37,074 nt of DNA from JBBRQP01 sp038226175 (GTDB taxonomy: Bacteria > Cyanobacteriota > Cyanobacteriia > Gloeobacterales > Anthocerotibacteraceae): contig JBBRQP010000023.1 of assembly GCA_038226175.1 (NCBI GenBank), positions 1-37,074 of the forward strand, written 5' to 3'. The first letter of the stretch is position 1; the number at the start of each line of letters is the position of its first letter. This document shows positions 26,016 through 34,076 of the stretch, piece after piece. The notes under the pieces are model-generated. The model made no database searches. It saw nothing but the letters and a program-made list of their open reading frames with translations, and was not told the DNA's origin. Position numbers and translations under genes: made by a program.

Positions 26016-26963
26016 ATGGCGGGAACTACCTCGCGCTTCAAAATCGTTACCGACCGTGAACTCTGGCTAGACTGGCGAGAGCGTTTGATTGGGGTTTATT
26101 TTGTCAGAAATGCTCTATTTGTGTTGGGCTCTACTACTCTATTTTTGATGGCGGTGGGCAGTATGACCCGGGTCATGGAGGCGGGCTTAGCTTGCCCCGA
26201 TTGGCCTTTATGCTATGGCAGCGTTCTACCCAAGCAGATGGATGGCTTGGTATTTTGGGAGTGGTTTCATCGCGTGATTGCCACAACCGTTGGCGCGATT
26301 ACCCTCGGTCTGACACTACTCACTTGGTGGAGCCGCAAAAATCTACCCCGTTGGTTGCCGTGGGGTGTGACAGCAGCTTTAGGTGTGGTCATGGTGCAAG
26401 GAGTGTTGGGCGCCTTGACAGTGACGCAGCAGTTGCGCTTTGATATCGTGACCTCACACTTGGGCACGGCAACCTTTTATTTGGGTCTGGTGCTGAGCTT
26501 AGGGTTTTGCTTACAACCCGTGGCAAGTCGTACTCAGCTGGTGCCAGTTTACTTACCTTGGGTGGCTGTGGGTGCTGCTTTGATCAGTTACTTACAAATT
26601 ATTTTAGGCGGGCTGGTAGCCAGCCAATGGGCCTTAAGCCAATGCTTGGGCAAGGCTACATTGTGCCAAGTTATGCACAATCATCTATGGGGTGTGGCGC
26701 CGACTTTATTGGCGCTATCGATTTTGGTGATTACCGTCTGGCGTAGTGAAGACAAGGACTCACCGGTTACCTACGCTGTGATGGCAGCTTTGGTGATCGT
26801 CTGCCTGCAAGTGGGTCTGGGCTTGGCTACCTATATTTTGCAGCTACGCTTACCGTTACTTACGATTGCCCATCTGGTCATGGGCGTGAGCTTATTTGCT
26901 AGTTTAGTTGTCACCGCAACTTTGGCGTTTCGTGCTCAACATCGTCCAACTATTTCTTCCTGA
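26016..26963 (+). CDS. ctaA: Heme A synthase
   Basis: CtaA oxidises heme O to heme A for the oxidase encoded next door. The 315-residue membrane protein has about eight helices; MEAGLACPDWPLCYG lies near 58, EWFHRVIATTVGA near 86, VTSHLGTATFYLGLV near 148 and AHLVMGVSLFASL near 290. The histidines are heme ligands. Another Cys pair, SQCLGKATLCQVMHNHLWG, lies near 211-228. The ATG at 26016 follows GGAG by 7 bases; a GTG two codons earlier is less likely. The stop is followed after 9 bases by ctaB. Confidence 0.93.
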   Translation: MAGTTSRFKIVTDRELWLDWRERLIGVYFVRNALFVLGSTTLFLMAVGSMTRVMEAGLACPDWPLCYGSVLPKQMDGLVFWEWFHRVIATTVGAITLGLTLLTWWSRKNLPRWLPWGVTAALGVVMVQGVLGALTVTQQLRFDIVTSHLGTATFYLGLVLSLGFCLQPVASRTQLVPVYLPWVAVGAALISYLQIILGGLVASQWALSQCLGKATLCQVMHNHLWGVAPTLLALSILVITVWRSEDKDSPVTYAVMAALVIVCLQVGLGLATYILQLRLPLLTIAHLVMGVSLFASLVVTATLAFRAQHRPTISS

Positions 26964-26972
26964 GGAGTTACT

Positions 26973-27878
26973 GTGCAAGAGGCTAAACTTTATGGAGATG
27001 GGACATGGAAGCAGACGCTTAGTGATTACATACAACTGACGAAGCCACGCATTATTACCTTGCTTCTGATTACGACCGCTGGGGCAATGTGGCTAGCTGG
27101 ACGGGGCAAAGTTGACCCAATATTGCTGATTACGACGATCTTAGGCGGAGCGTTGGCTTCTTGTAGTGCCAATACTTTTAATTGCGTGATTGACCGTGAC
27201 ATCGACCAGCTCATGGTTCGTACCCAAAACCGTCCTCTGGCAGCCGGAAGGTTACAGCCCTGGCAAGCCATTGTTTTTGGTGTGTTCCTGGCAGGCTGCT
27301 CTTTTGTGATTTTGAGTTTATTTGCCAATTATTTGAGTGCATTTTTAGCCCAACTAGGGATCCTTTTTTATGTTGTGGTCTATTCCTACTGGCTCAAGCG
27401 CTCGACGCCACAAAATATTGTGATTGGTGGAGCCGCAGGCGCCATTCCGCCGTTGGTAGGTTGGGCAGCTGTCACAGGTAGTTTGGATGTGTCGGCTTTG
27501 GTACTATTTTTGATTATTTTTCTGTGGACACCGCCGCATTTTTGGGCTTTAGCGATGCTGATTGGTGAAGATTATCGTAAGGCGGGAGTCCCTATGTTGC
27601 CCGTGGTTGCTGGACATAAGACAACGGTTAACCAGATGTTCTTTTATACCATCGCCATGGTGATGACCACGCTCTTATTATTTCCCCTGGGCGTGACGGG
27701 TTGGGTTTATTTATTTGGGGCTTCTGTGCTCGGGATTGTGTTTATTCAACGCATGGTACGCCTGATGCAACACAGTGATGACCTCGAAGAAGCCCGTTCC
27801 TTGTTTCGGTTTTCGATTTTGTACTTGATGTTGTTATTTGTTGTGATTGGTGTTGACAGTATTAGATTTTTGATCTGA
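26973..27878 (+). CDS. ctaB: Protoheme IX farnesyltransferase (heme O synthase)
   Basis: CtaB attaches a farnesyl group to protoheme to make heme O, the substrate of CtaA. This 301-residue UbiA-family membrane enzyme has nine hydrophobic segments. The first prenyl-diphosphate motif is NCVIDRDIDQLMVRTQNRPL near 68-87, with KRSTPQNIVIGGAAGAIPP near 140 and LIIFLWTPPHFWALAM near 178. The GTG start is preceded by TGAGGAG, which overlaps the ctaA stop, so translation is coupled. Confidence 0.95.
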   Translation: MQEAKLYGDGTWKQTLSDYIQLTKPRIITLLLITTAGAMWLAGRGKVDPILLITTILGGALASCSANTFNCVIDRDIDQLMVRTQNRPLAAGRLQPWQAIVFGVFLAGCSFVILSLFANYLSAFLAQLGILFYVVVYSYWLKRSTPQNIVIGGAAGAIPPLVGWAAVTGSLDVSALVLFLIIFLWTPPHFWALAMLIGEDYRKAGVPMLPVVAGHKTTVNQMFFYTIAMVMTTLLLFPLGVTGWVYLFGASVLGIVFIQRMVRLMQHSDDLEEARSLFRFSILYLMLLFVVIGVDSIRFLI

Positions 27879-27922
27879 AGATACCCAGACATTGCTGAGA
27901 AGATGTGGATATCTTCAAAAAA
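27876..27922. terminator. Possible terminator hairpin after ctaB
   Basis: TGAAGATA (27876-27883) and TATCTTCA (27910-27917) are perfectly complementary over 8 bases, with further partial pairing (ATACC with GGATAT) inside and AAAAAATT after it. It lies between the converging stops of ctaB and cynS. The long loop and the A rather than T run on the plus strand make it a weak candidate. Confidence 0.3.
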
Positions 27923-28366
27923 TTACCAGGTTTTGTAAGGTAAAAATTTTCCATCATATGTCACCACAACCCGGTCACCTTGGGGGTCTGCGACTTTGTC
28001 AATTTTTAGTGTAAAGTCAATGGCACTCATAATGCCATCGCCAAATTCTTCCTGAATAATGGCCTTCATGGACATACCGTAGACCTGCATGATCTCAAAA
28101 AAGCGGTAGAGCAAAGGGTCAGTGGGCACCGTTTCATCTAGTGAACCTTTGAGCGGAAACTCAGTCAGAAACATCGCTAAGTCTTCTTCTAAATCTAAAA
28201 GCTCTAGGAGTTGTACGGCCTCAGCTGCAGTGGCTCTTGCTTGACCATAAAAAAGTGCGGCAATCCAAACCTTGTCATGACCGAGCACTTCACCAATTTG
28301 GGTATAGGTCAGCTGCTTATCTTGTTTGGCTTCGAGCAAAACTTCAGAAATTTCAAAAATGGCCAT
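27923..28366 (-). CDS. cynS: Cyanate hydratase (cyanase)
   Basis: Cyanase converts cyanate and bicarbonate to ammonia and carbon dioxide. From ATG 28366 it has 147 residues, the normal family length; the frame stays open to an ATG at 28429, but GAGA 6 bases before 28366 supports the shorter start. Catalytic Arg and Glu lie in LLYRFFEIMQVYG and the Ser in DGIMSAIDF, with an N-terminal helix-turn-helix-like domain (TYTQIGEVLGHDKVWIAALF). No cyanate transporter or regulator adjoins, so it stands alone rather than in a cynABDS cluster. It is divergent from the ABC ATPase. Confidence 0.93.
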   Translation of the reverse strand: MAIFEISEVLLEAKQDKQLTYTQIGEVLGHDKVWIAALFYGQARATAAEAVQLLELLDLEEDLAMFLTEFPLKGSLDETVPTDPLLYRFFEIMQVYGMSMKAIIQEEFGDGIMSAIDFTLKIDKVADPQGDRVVVTYDGKFLPYKTW

Positions 28367-28465
28367 CAGAATTCTCAGATCATTAATCGGTAGTCTATCA
28401 GGTTTTTTCGGGTCAAATCTATGGCGCATAAGGCACTATAAGAGTAGAACATACCGCGTATCGCC

Positions 28466-29482
28466 ATGAATCCCGCCGTCAGTATTCGTCATCTCAAAAA
28501 AAGTTACGGCATCCAGTCTGCTGTTGTAGACGTGTCGTTGAGCGTGGAAGCTGGACAAATCTATGGTCTTCTCGGGCCTAATGGGGCAGGTAAAACAACA
28601 ACCTTACGTTGCTTAGCAACCCTAGAACGCCCTGATAGCGGCGAGTTAGAAGTTTGTGGCGTGTCTGTCGCCACAAATCCCCGGCTTGTGCGTAACTATT
28701 TGGGCTATGTCGCACAAGAAGTGGCTCAAGATAAGATGCTCACCGGACGCGAGTTACTCGAACTTCATGCTGATCTCTATCATTTACCACGTAGTCACAG
28801 CCAAGAGCGGATCAACCGTGCCTTACAAATTTTAGACCTTGCTGATCGTGCTGATGACCTGATTGGGATCTACTCTGGGGGCATGAAAAAACGCTTAGAT
28901 ATCGCCTGCGGACTATTGCACAACCCAAAAGTGTTGTTATTGGATGAGCCGACTGTGGGGCTAGATATCAATAGTCGTCTTAATGTCTGGACATTTTTAC
29001 GAGAGGTGCGCAAACAAGGTGTGGCTGTGCTGATCACTAGCCATTATCTTGAAGAAATTGATGCTTTAGCTGACCGAGTTGCCATTATTGATGGCGGTAA
29101 CGTCATTGCTGAAGGCACCCCTGAACAATTAAAAACTCAAGTCGGTGGCGACCGGGTGACGCTGCGTTTACAAGAATTTACACCTTTGGAGTTAGCCGAG
29201 CAAGTGGTGCAGGTGCTCGAGCCTCTCGCTTATGTCCAAGAAGTGGTCATTAACAAAACCCAAAATAATACCCTCAATCTGGTGGTTAACGCTCAAGAAC
29301 GGGTCGCACTCAAGCTAGAGACCTACTTAGGTGAAAAAGGATTTCCTGTATTTGGGATCTCGCAGTCGCGTCCTAGTTTAGATGATGTGTTTTTGATCTT
29401 GACAGGACAATCCTTACAAGATGCGCAAATGGCTCAAGTAGAAGCTGGGCTGCAGGCGGGCAAAAAGAAGAAGAAAAAGTAA
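28466..29482 (+). CDS. ABC transporter ATP-binding protein, drug/ABC-2 type
   Basis: A 338-residue ATPase. Walker A GPNGAGKTT lies at about 36, the Q-loop in YVAQEV near 88, the signature YSGGMKKRLDIACGL near 137, Walker B VLLLDEPTVGLD near 156 and the H-loop in TSHYLEE near 192. A C-terminal domain (about 230-320) fits the DrrA/CcmA-like export ATPases. It ends with six lysines, a striking basic tail. No permease gene lies on either side, so the membrane partner is elsewhere. No ribosome-binding site is visible before the ATG. Confidence 0.88.
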   Translation: MNPAVSIRHLKKSYGIQSAVVDVSLSVEAGQIYGLLGPNGAGKTTTLRCLATLERPDSGELEVCGVSVATNPRLVRNYLGYVAQEVAQDKMLTGRELLELHADLYHLPRSHSQERINRALQILDLADRADDLIGIYSGGMKKRLDIACGLLHNPKVLLLDEPTVGLDINSRLNVWTFLREVRKQGVAVLITSHYLEEIDALADRVAIIDGGNVIAEGTPEQLKTQVGGDRVTLRLQEFTPLELAEQVVQVLEPLAYVQEVVINKTQNNTLNLVVNAQERVALKLETYLGEKGFPVFGISQSRPSLDDVFLILTGQSLQDAQMAQVEAGLQAGKKKKKK

Positions 29483-29491
29483 TGGGTTGAC

Positions 29492-30691
29492 TTACGCCCA
29501 GCTTGATAATTTGCGCTCTGCTACGACCCGCTCAAAAACCACCATCGTCTCTTGGGCGAGCATCGGCCAACGAAAGCGTTTTTCTAATTCTTGCCGTCCG
29601 TTATCCCTGAGCCACTGGGCATAATCCGGATGACGGATCACTTCAAGGATGCCATAGGCTAGAGAGAAGGCATCGCCAGCTCGCGTCACAACACCAGTTT
29701 TAGTATTAGTTACAACTTCAGGCAAACCGCCAGCATTAGAGACGACAACCGGGACATTAGCTGCAAAACTCTCTAGTACAACAATCCCAAAAGGCTCATA
29801 GAGACTAGGAAAAACTGCACAATCAGCCACAGTTTGGAATTTATCTAGGTCTTCATCCTGCATAAATCCTGTGAAATAAACGTGTTTGGCAATGCCGAGT
29901 AGCTCTATTTGTTGGCGTAAGCCTAGGGTATTGCCCCCACCAATGATCACAAACTTCGTAGCTGGATATTCCCACAAAACAATCGGCATCGCTTGAACCA
30001 GGATCTGGACACCCTTCTCAAAAGCCATACGCCCGACGTAGTACACAATTTTTTCTTGGTCAAAGGCAAACTGACGGCGGAAAGTTCCTCGGTCAAACCC
30101 AGCCGCAAATTGTTTTTTTTCGGCGCGGATACCATTGGCTATGACATCGACTTTGTTACTTGGACACTGAAAGGCCCGTTCGACTTCACCGCGCATAAAT
30201 TCGGTACATACAATTACCCGCCAAGCTTCATAGGTCAGCAGATTTTCTTTACCCTGAATGTACCACTGACCCTCGGTACGAATGCCGTTATTACGTCCGT
30301 ATTCGGTCGCGTGAATTGTGGCAACTAGAGGAGTTTTGAAAATATGCTTGAGGGCAATCGCGGCATCTCCTACCAGCCAGTCATGAGCATGAATCAGATC
30401 AAACGGCAGCTCTTGGGTTATGGCTTCTTGGATGAGTTTGCCGCCCATCGTACCCATCGCGTCATTCATCTTGACGACCCAATCAAAAAAGTCACCACTC
30501 GGCGCTAGGGGTACGCGGTAAACATGGACACCATCGACGACTTCATAGGCCGGAGCTTGTCCAAACTCAACTGTAATCAAATGAACTTCATGGTCTAAAA
30601 CAACGATTTCAGGATAAAGTTCAGCCACATGGCGAGCAATTCCTCCGACAATACGCGGCGGAAATTCCCAGGTCAGCACGAGGATTTTCAT
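29492..30691 (-). CDS. Glycosyltransferase family 4
   Basis: A 399-residue GT-B transferase. It begins MKILVLTWEFPPRIVGGIAR (start ATG 30691; a TTG two codons earlier is unlikely). HAHDWLVGDAAIALKH lies near 104, GRMAFEKGVQILVQAMP near 222 and the nucleotide-sugar motif PSLYEPFGIVVLESFA near 298-313 (the E-x7-E pair). Relatives include glycogen-synthase-like and mannosyl or glucosyl transferases. Substrate unknown. It is tail to tail with the ABC ATPase with a 9-base gap. Confidence 0.88.
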   Translation of the reverse strand: MKILVLTWEFPPRIVGGIARHVAELYPEIVVLDHEVHLITVEFGQAPAYEVVDGVHVYRVPLAPSGDFFDWVVKMNDAMGTMGGKLIQEAITQELPFDLIHAHDWLVGDAAIALKHIFKTPLVATIHATEYGRNNGIRTEGQWYIQGKENLLTYEAWRVIVCTEFMRGEVERAFQCPSNKVDVIANGIRAEKKQFAAGFDRGTFRRQFAFDQEKIVYYVGRMAFEKGVQILVQAMPIVLWEYPATKFVIIGGGNTLGLRQQIELLGIAKHVYFTGFMQDEDLDKFQTVADCAVFPSLYEPFGIVVLESFAANVPVVVSNAGGLPEVVTNTKTGVVTRAGDAFSLAYGILEVIRHPDYAQWLRDNGRQELEKRFRWPMLAQETMVVFERVVAERKLSSWA

Positions 30692-30802
30692 GGGCAATCT
30701 AAAGCAACAGCCCTATCATAAAGAACTTCTGTACGTGAACTACACTGTTTTTTAAAGATAAAGCAGCTAAAGTTGAGACAGCAGGTGGTACTTAGGTGCG
30801 CT

Positions 30803-31237
30803 ATGGGCTATTTTTGGCAACAAATTTTAGGGCTAGGGCTGATGTTAGGATTTTGGGTATTACCCGTAACTGCCGGTACTGTGACCCCAGCCGAACGTCA
30901 AGCGATCCATAAGATCATCCAACAGCAATTGACGGCCTTTCAACAAGATAATGCCAGCCAAGCCTTTGCCCTCGCTAGTCCTGGTATTCAGCAACAATTT
31001 GAAACCGCTAAAAACTTCATCACCATGGTCAAGGCTGCCTACCCTGCGGTTTATCGTCCCCGCTCGGTCATGTTTGAAGACCTGACGGAGTTACGTGGCG
31101 TGGTGACCCAAATTGTTTTATTGATGGCACCCGACGGTACCCTGCAACGGGCATTTTACCCGATGGAAAAACAACGCAATGGCTCTTGGCGCATCAATGG
31201 CTGCTATCTGATACCCCTGGGTGGCGCGATGACTTAG
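30803..31237 (+). CDS. DUF4864 exported protein
   Basis: A 144-residue protein with a signal peptide (residues 1-24, ending VLPVTAG) and a DUF4864 domain containing IIQQQLTAFQQDNASQAFAL, SVMFEDLTELRG and the end GSWRINGCYLIP. The family is widespread in cyanobacteria and proteobacteria without an assigned function. ATG 30803 gives the cleanest signal peptide; the frame is open to a TTG at 30773. Its stop overlaps the stop of the hydrolase on the other strand (TTAG). Confidence 0.8.
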   Translation: MGYFWQQILGLGLMLGFWVLPVTAGTVTPAERQAIHKIIQQQLTAFQQDNASQAFALASPGIQQQFETAKNFITMVKAAYPAVYRPRSVMFEDLTELRGVVTQIVLLMAPDGTLQRAFYPMEKQRNGSWRINGCYLIPLGGAMT

Positions 31238-32103
31238 CGTCTAAGCTGAGCTAGCCAAGGTAACATATGCCCATGTACTAACTCAGGACGCTCATCATGG
31301 GGACAGTGACCAGTTTGGGCTAAGGCAATAAAGGTCAAATCAGGATGAAACTGATTAAAGGCTTGCCCCCGATTGATCGGCGTCCAAGGGTCATTTTCAC
31401 CCCAGAATACGAGTACTGGGTTTTTGACTAGGGGTAGTAACTCTTCGGGTGGCGTACCCGTTGCTGCCGTAATCACGTTAATAAAAACTTTAGCAGCACC
31501 GGGATCCCCAGAAGGCTGATAGAGCAGATCCACCAGTTCATCGGTCACAGCTTCACGGTTGCCATAGACCTGCTGTAGGGTTTGACGGATATTTTTGGGT
31601 GAGCGTACGCGGTCAAACAAAAATTCACCAATGGCCGGCAGCCGTAAGCCTGCCTGAAACGCCGCCATCACTGGGCGCATCAAGGCCGGTAATTCTTCAG
31701 CACGATGGGTCAAGCCCCCGGCACAGTTGAGCAACACCGTGCCACGCACTTTGCCTGGTTGAGCATGGGCACTCGCCATCAAAGCAATCAAAGCCCCAAT
31801 CGAATTACCGATAAGCACAACGGGTTCGGTTACAAATTCAGCCAAAAAATCTAGGAGTTGGGCTTCCCAAAGTTCGAGACTATAGTCTAAAGCTGGTTTG
31901 GCGGAGGCTCCAAACCCCAACCAATCGAGGGCATAGACCTGATAATGTTCGGCTAAAACCGGGATATTTTTTCGCCAATGCCCGACGGAGGCGCCAAAGC
32001 CATGTAAGAGTACCAAAGGCTGTCCTGTGCCTTGCACGGTATAGTTGATTGCGTAGCCGCGCCAAATCCAAGTCTGCACAGTGCGAGGATGCGTAGTAGT
32101 CAT
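31234..32103 (-). CDS. Alpha/beta hydrolase, chlorophyll dephytylase/pheophytinase-like
   Basis: A 289-residue hydrolase. LVLLHGFGASVGHWRKNIP lies near 32, YALDWLGFGASAKP near 57, the nucleophile Ser in VLIGNSIGALIALMA near 99, the acid in WGENDPWTP near 232 and His in TGHCPHDERPE near 264. The HGFGAS-HWRKN and GNSIG patterns are shared with plant pheophytinase and chlorophyll dephytylase and their cyanobacterial relatives, which remove phytol from chlorophyll. Its place next to psaC fits but is not proof. It diverges from psaC. Confidence 0.75.
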   Translation of the reverse strand: MTTTHPRTVQTWIWRGYAINYTVQGTGQPLVLLHGFGASVGHWRKNIPVLAEHYQVYALDWLGFGASAKPALDYSLELWEAQLLDFLAEFVTEPVVLIGNSIGALIALMASAHAQPGKVRGTVLLNCAGGLTHRAEELPALMRPVMAAFQAGLRLPAIGEFLFDRVRSPKNIRQTLQQVYGNREAVTDELVDLLYQPSGDPGAAKVFINVITAATGTPPEELLPLVKNPVLVFWGENDPWTPINRGQAFNQFHPDLTFIALAQTGHCPHDERPELVHGHMLPWLAQLRR

Positions 32104-32194
32104 GACGGCCCTTAAATAGCGCTTCTACAAGTATGTAATAAGAAGTATTAAGAAGCCTTTAATTGGGTTACCCAGCCAGATACATTACAGAGGA

Positions 32195-32240
32195 GCAAGT
32201 ATCTAGAGAACTTGCGGTGCTTATATTAGGAGTTGCTCCC
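32195..32240 (+). promoter_or_regulatory. psaC leader with hairpin and ribosome-binding site
   Basis: GCAAGT (32195-32200) pairs with ACTTGC (32210-32215), and a GGGTTACCC palindrome lies just upstream (32165-32173). AGGAG at 32228-32232 is 8 bases before the psaC ATG and fixes the start. The hairpin may steady or regulate the mRNA; no experiment is implied. Confidence 0.4.
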
Positions 32241-32486
32241 ATGAGTCATGCAGTCAAAATTTACGATAATTGCATCGGGTGTACCCAATGCGTGCGCGCC
32301 TGCCCCCTGGATGTACTAGAGATGGTTCCCTGGGACAGTAACCGGGCAGGTTCGATTGCCTCCTCGCCCCGTACCGAAGACTGTGTGGGCTGCAAACGTT
32401 GCGAAACCGCTTGCCCAACTGACTTTTTGAGTATCCGTGTCTACTTGGGTGCCGAAACTACCCGCAGTATGGGCTTGGCTTACTAA
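32241..32486 (+). CDS. psaC: Photosystem I iron-sulfur center protein
   Basis: PsaC carries clusters FA and FB on the stromal-side face of photosystem I and passes electrons to ferredoxin or flavodoxin. It has 81 residues, the exact family length. Cluster cysteines are CIGCTQCVRAC (11-21) and CVGCKRCETAC (48-58). Position 34, a conserved but non-ligating cysteine in the usual WDGCKA stretch, is replaced here: the protein reads WDSNRA, and Leu follows Cys-Pro in CPLDVLEMVPW. The end GAETTRSMGLAY is canonical. A longer frame upstream is not the true start. Confidence 0.98.
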   Translation: MSHAVKIYDNCIGCTQCVRACPLDVLEMVPWDSNRAGSIASSPRTEDCVGCKRCETACPTDFLSIRVYLGAETTRSMGLAY

Positions 32487-32505
32487 AATTTGTCCCAACA
32501 CTAAG

Positions 32506-32549
32506 GACGCTCCCGCCTAAATCAGCCGGAGCGTCATTTATGATTTTTT
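32506..32549 (+). terminator. Rho-independent terminator of psaC
   Basis: GACGCTCC (32506-32513) and GGAGCGTC (32528-32535) are perfect complements, followed by ATTTATGATTTTTT. Position 20 bases after the psaC stop and the T-rich tail make a standard intrinsic terminator. Confidence 0.8.
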
Positions 32550-32850
32550 GGGTAAAAATATACTTAACCTACAAAGATGATTTTGGGATAATAGGAGTGT
32601 GAACAGACAATCTTCCTTGCCCCGATCTTTTTTTGAAGCAACTTGTTGTTTTGCTGAGCCTGAAGTTGCCCTAAATACAGCGGCTAAGTTGCATTGATCT
32701 AAAGATGTAACTTGTCCTCAATGTTAGAACTAAGGCAAGCGATAAGTCGAAGGAGTCTATCTGTCAAGGTTTTAGGTGATCTCAGTAATAGCCTTTTGCC
32801 AAGGCTACTTTCTGGTAGGCTATCAGTTGGCACAATTTTCAAGAGGTTGT
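32550..32850. other. Intergenic region between psaC and the next gene
   Basis: No gene is supported. A 7-base perfect hairpin, TAGCCTT (32789-32795) with AAGGCTA (32801-32807), lies about 45 bases before the downstream ATG and may be an operator or mRNA structure. A 31-codon GTG frame near 32600 has no family resemblance and is not called. Together with the psaC terminator the gene-free stretch is about 360 bases. Confidence 0.35.
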
Positions 32851-33303
32851 ATGACTCAAGATGAGTTCGAGATTCTTATTGATGACCAAACTAAACATAT
32901 AGAGCAAGATATCCATTGGTTAGAGGACGAAGACCATTCGCCATCATTAGAATTTCGAGCCGATATACTATCCGATGCTGAGCACACCCTATTTATTCAC
33001 GGTAGCTATAATCCATTAGCCCAAAAACTAACTTATGCGCTCATTCATAAAGCCCATGGGCGTATTTACGCATTGGATATGGGTCAAGATCACCACAATC
33101 CAGAAGGTGACTACACCGGAGAGATTCATAAGCACCGATGGGATGAGCAAGTTAGAGATAAACGGGCTTATGTGCCAGGGGACATCACAGCTGCCGCACC
33201 TAACCCTGTGGCGGTATGACAGCAGTTCTGCACTGAAGCTAAAATAATTCACAGTAACACCATGTACCAACCACCTCCACTACAGATGGATATATTCCTG
33301 TGA
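32851..33303 (+). pseudogene. Unnamed conserved gene cut by TGA near its end
   Basis: The ATG at 32851 (AGG 5 bases before it) opens a frame for 122 residues: MTQDEFEILIDDQTKHIEQD, FIHGSYNPLAQKLTYALIH, MGQDHHNPEGDY, HKHRWDEQV, YVPGDITAAAPNPVAV, then TGA at 33217-33219. The frame continues QQFCTEAKIIHSNTMYQPPP, LQMDIFL and a natural TGA at 33301. From memory of relatives, tryptophan follows PVAV, so TGA likely replaces TGG. The natural stop overlaps the GTG of the next gene as GTGA, showing where the gene used to end. Function unknown. The C-terminal 28 residues are lost unless the TGA is read through. Confidence 0.65.
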
Positions 33304-34076
33304 TCTCCGCCTGTGAAGAAATCAACCGTACCATTGGCGCACTTTACACGTGCGTCGAAGTAAATGAGTTTGTCCGTATTCGTACTCCATATCTTTATCC
33401 CGATGGGGATGTCATAGACTTATTTCTTAAACCGCAAGAGGATGTAGCAACTCTTACCGATCTAGGAGAAAGCCTGCGGTGGTTGCGGATGCAGACCGCT
33501 ACTTTACGCCGCTCTCAAAAGCAAAACCGCTTAATTGAGGATATTTGTCTAAATCACGGTGTTGAGCTATACCGGGGAATGCTTACCTTGCGGGTTCAAG
33601 ACTCCGTAAATTTAGCCCAAGCAGTCACCCGGTTAGCGCAAGCTGCCCTGCGCACGGCTGATCTCTGGTTTATATTGAGAAGCCGCAGCTTTGAGTCAGT
33701 GACCGATGAAGTCGAAGAGTTCTTGAAAGATAGCAAAATTCCCTATGATCGAGGCGAAGACTTAATTGGACGTTCTGGGCGTAAACGGTCTATAGATTTT
33801 CATACAAGACTCTCTAGAAAGAGTTCTCTGATTAAAGTTTTAAGTACAGGGAACCGCTCTAGTGCTCGTAGCCTTAGTGATCGCGCTTTCGCATCCTGGG
33901 CTGATCTCAGTCACTATAAAGTCGGCTCACAAGCATTACAATTTATTTCGCTATTTGATGACACGCAAGATGTTTGGTCTGAAGAAGATTTTGCATTAGT
34001 TAGAGACGTATCCACAATTAAATTTTGGTCTCGTCCTGATGAATTCAAAAAAACACTCATTGGTGAAACCGCATAA
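33300..34076 (+). CDS. DUF1828 domain protein
   Basis: A 258-residue protein. The first 100 residues fit DUF1828 (CVEVNEFVRIRTPYLYPDGD, VIDLFLKPQEDVATLTDLGE). The rest is basic and mixed alpha/beta, ending IKFWSRPDEFKKTLIGE; a nucleic-acid role is possible but unproven. The GTG start overlaps the natural stop of the preceding gene by 4 bases. If ribosomes now stop 84 bases earlier at the premature TGA, coupled translation should suffer. This pair recurs in accessory regions of bacteria, as far as I recall, and has no assigned function. Confidence 0.72.
   Translation: MISACEEINRTIGALYTCVEVNEFVRIRTPYLYPDGDVIDLFLKPQEDVATLTDLGESLRWLRMQTATLRRSQKQNRLIEDICLNHGVELYRGMLTLRVQDSVNLAQAVTRLAQAALRTADLWFILRSRSFESVTDEVEEFLKDSKIPYDRGEDLIGRSGRKRSIDFHTRLSRKSSLIKVLSTGNRSSARSLSDRAFASWADLSHYKVGSQALQFISLFDDTQDVWSEEDFALVRDVSTIKFWSRPDEFKKTLIGETA

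Noticed and set aside
28367..28429. 21-residue N-terminal extension of cyanase
   Set aside because: The family length of 147 and a GAGA before 28366 favour the shorter protein.
32163..32240. N-terminal extension of psaC
   Set aside because: PsaC has a fixed 81-residue length, and AGGAG is placed for the ATG at 32241.
8142..33219. Genome-wide reading of TGA as tryptophan
   Set aside because: TGA is the natural stop of rbfA, pth, ctaA, ctaB and ctaE, and tryptophan is encoded by TGG in the same genes.
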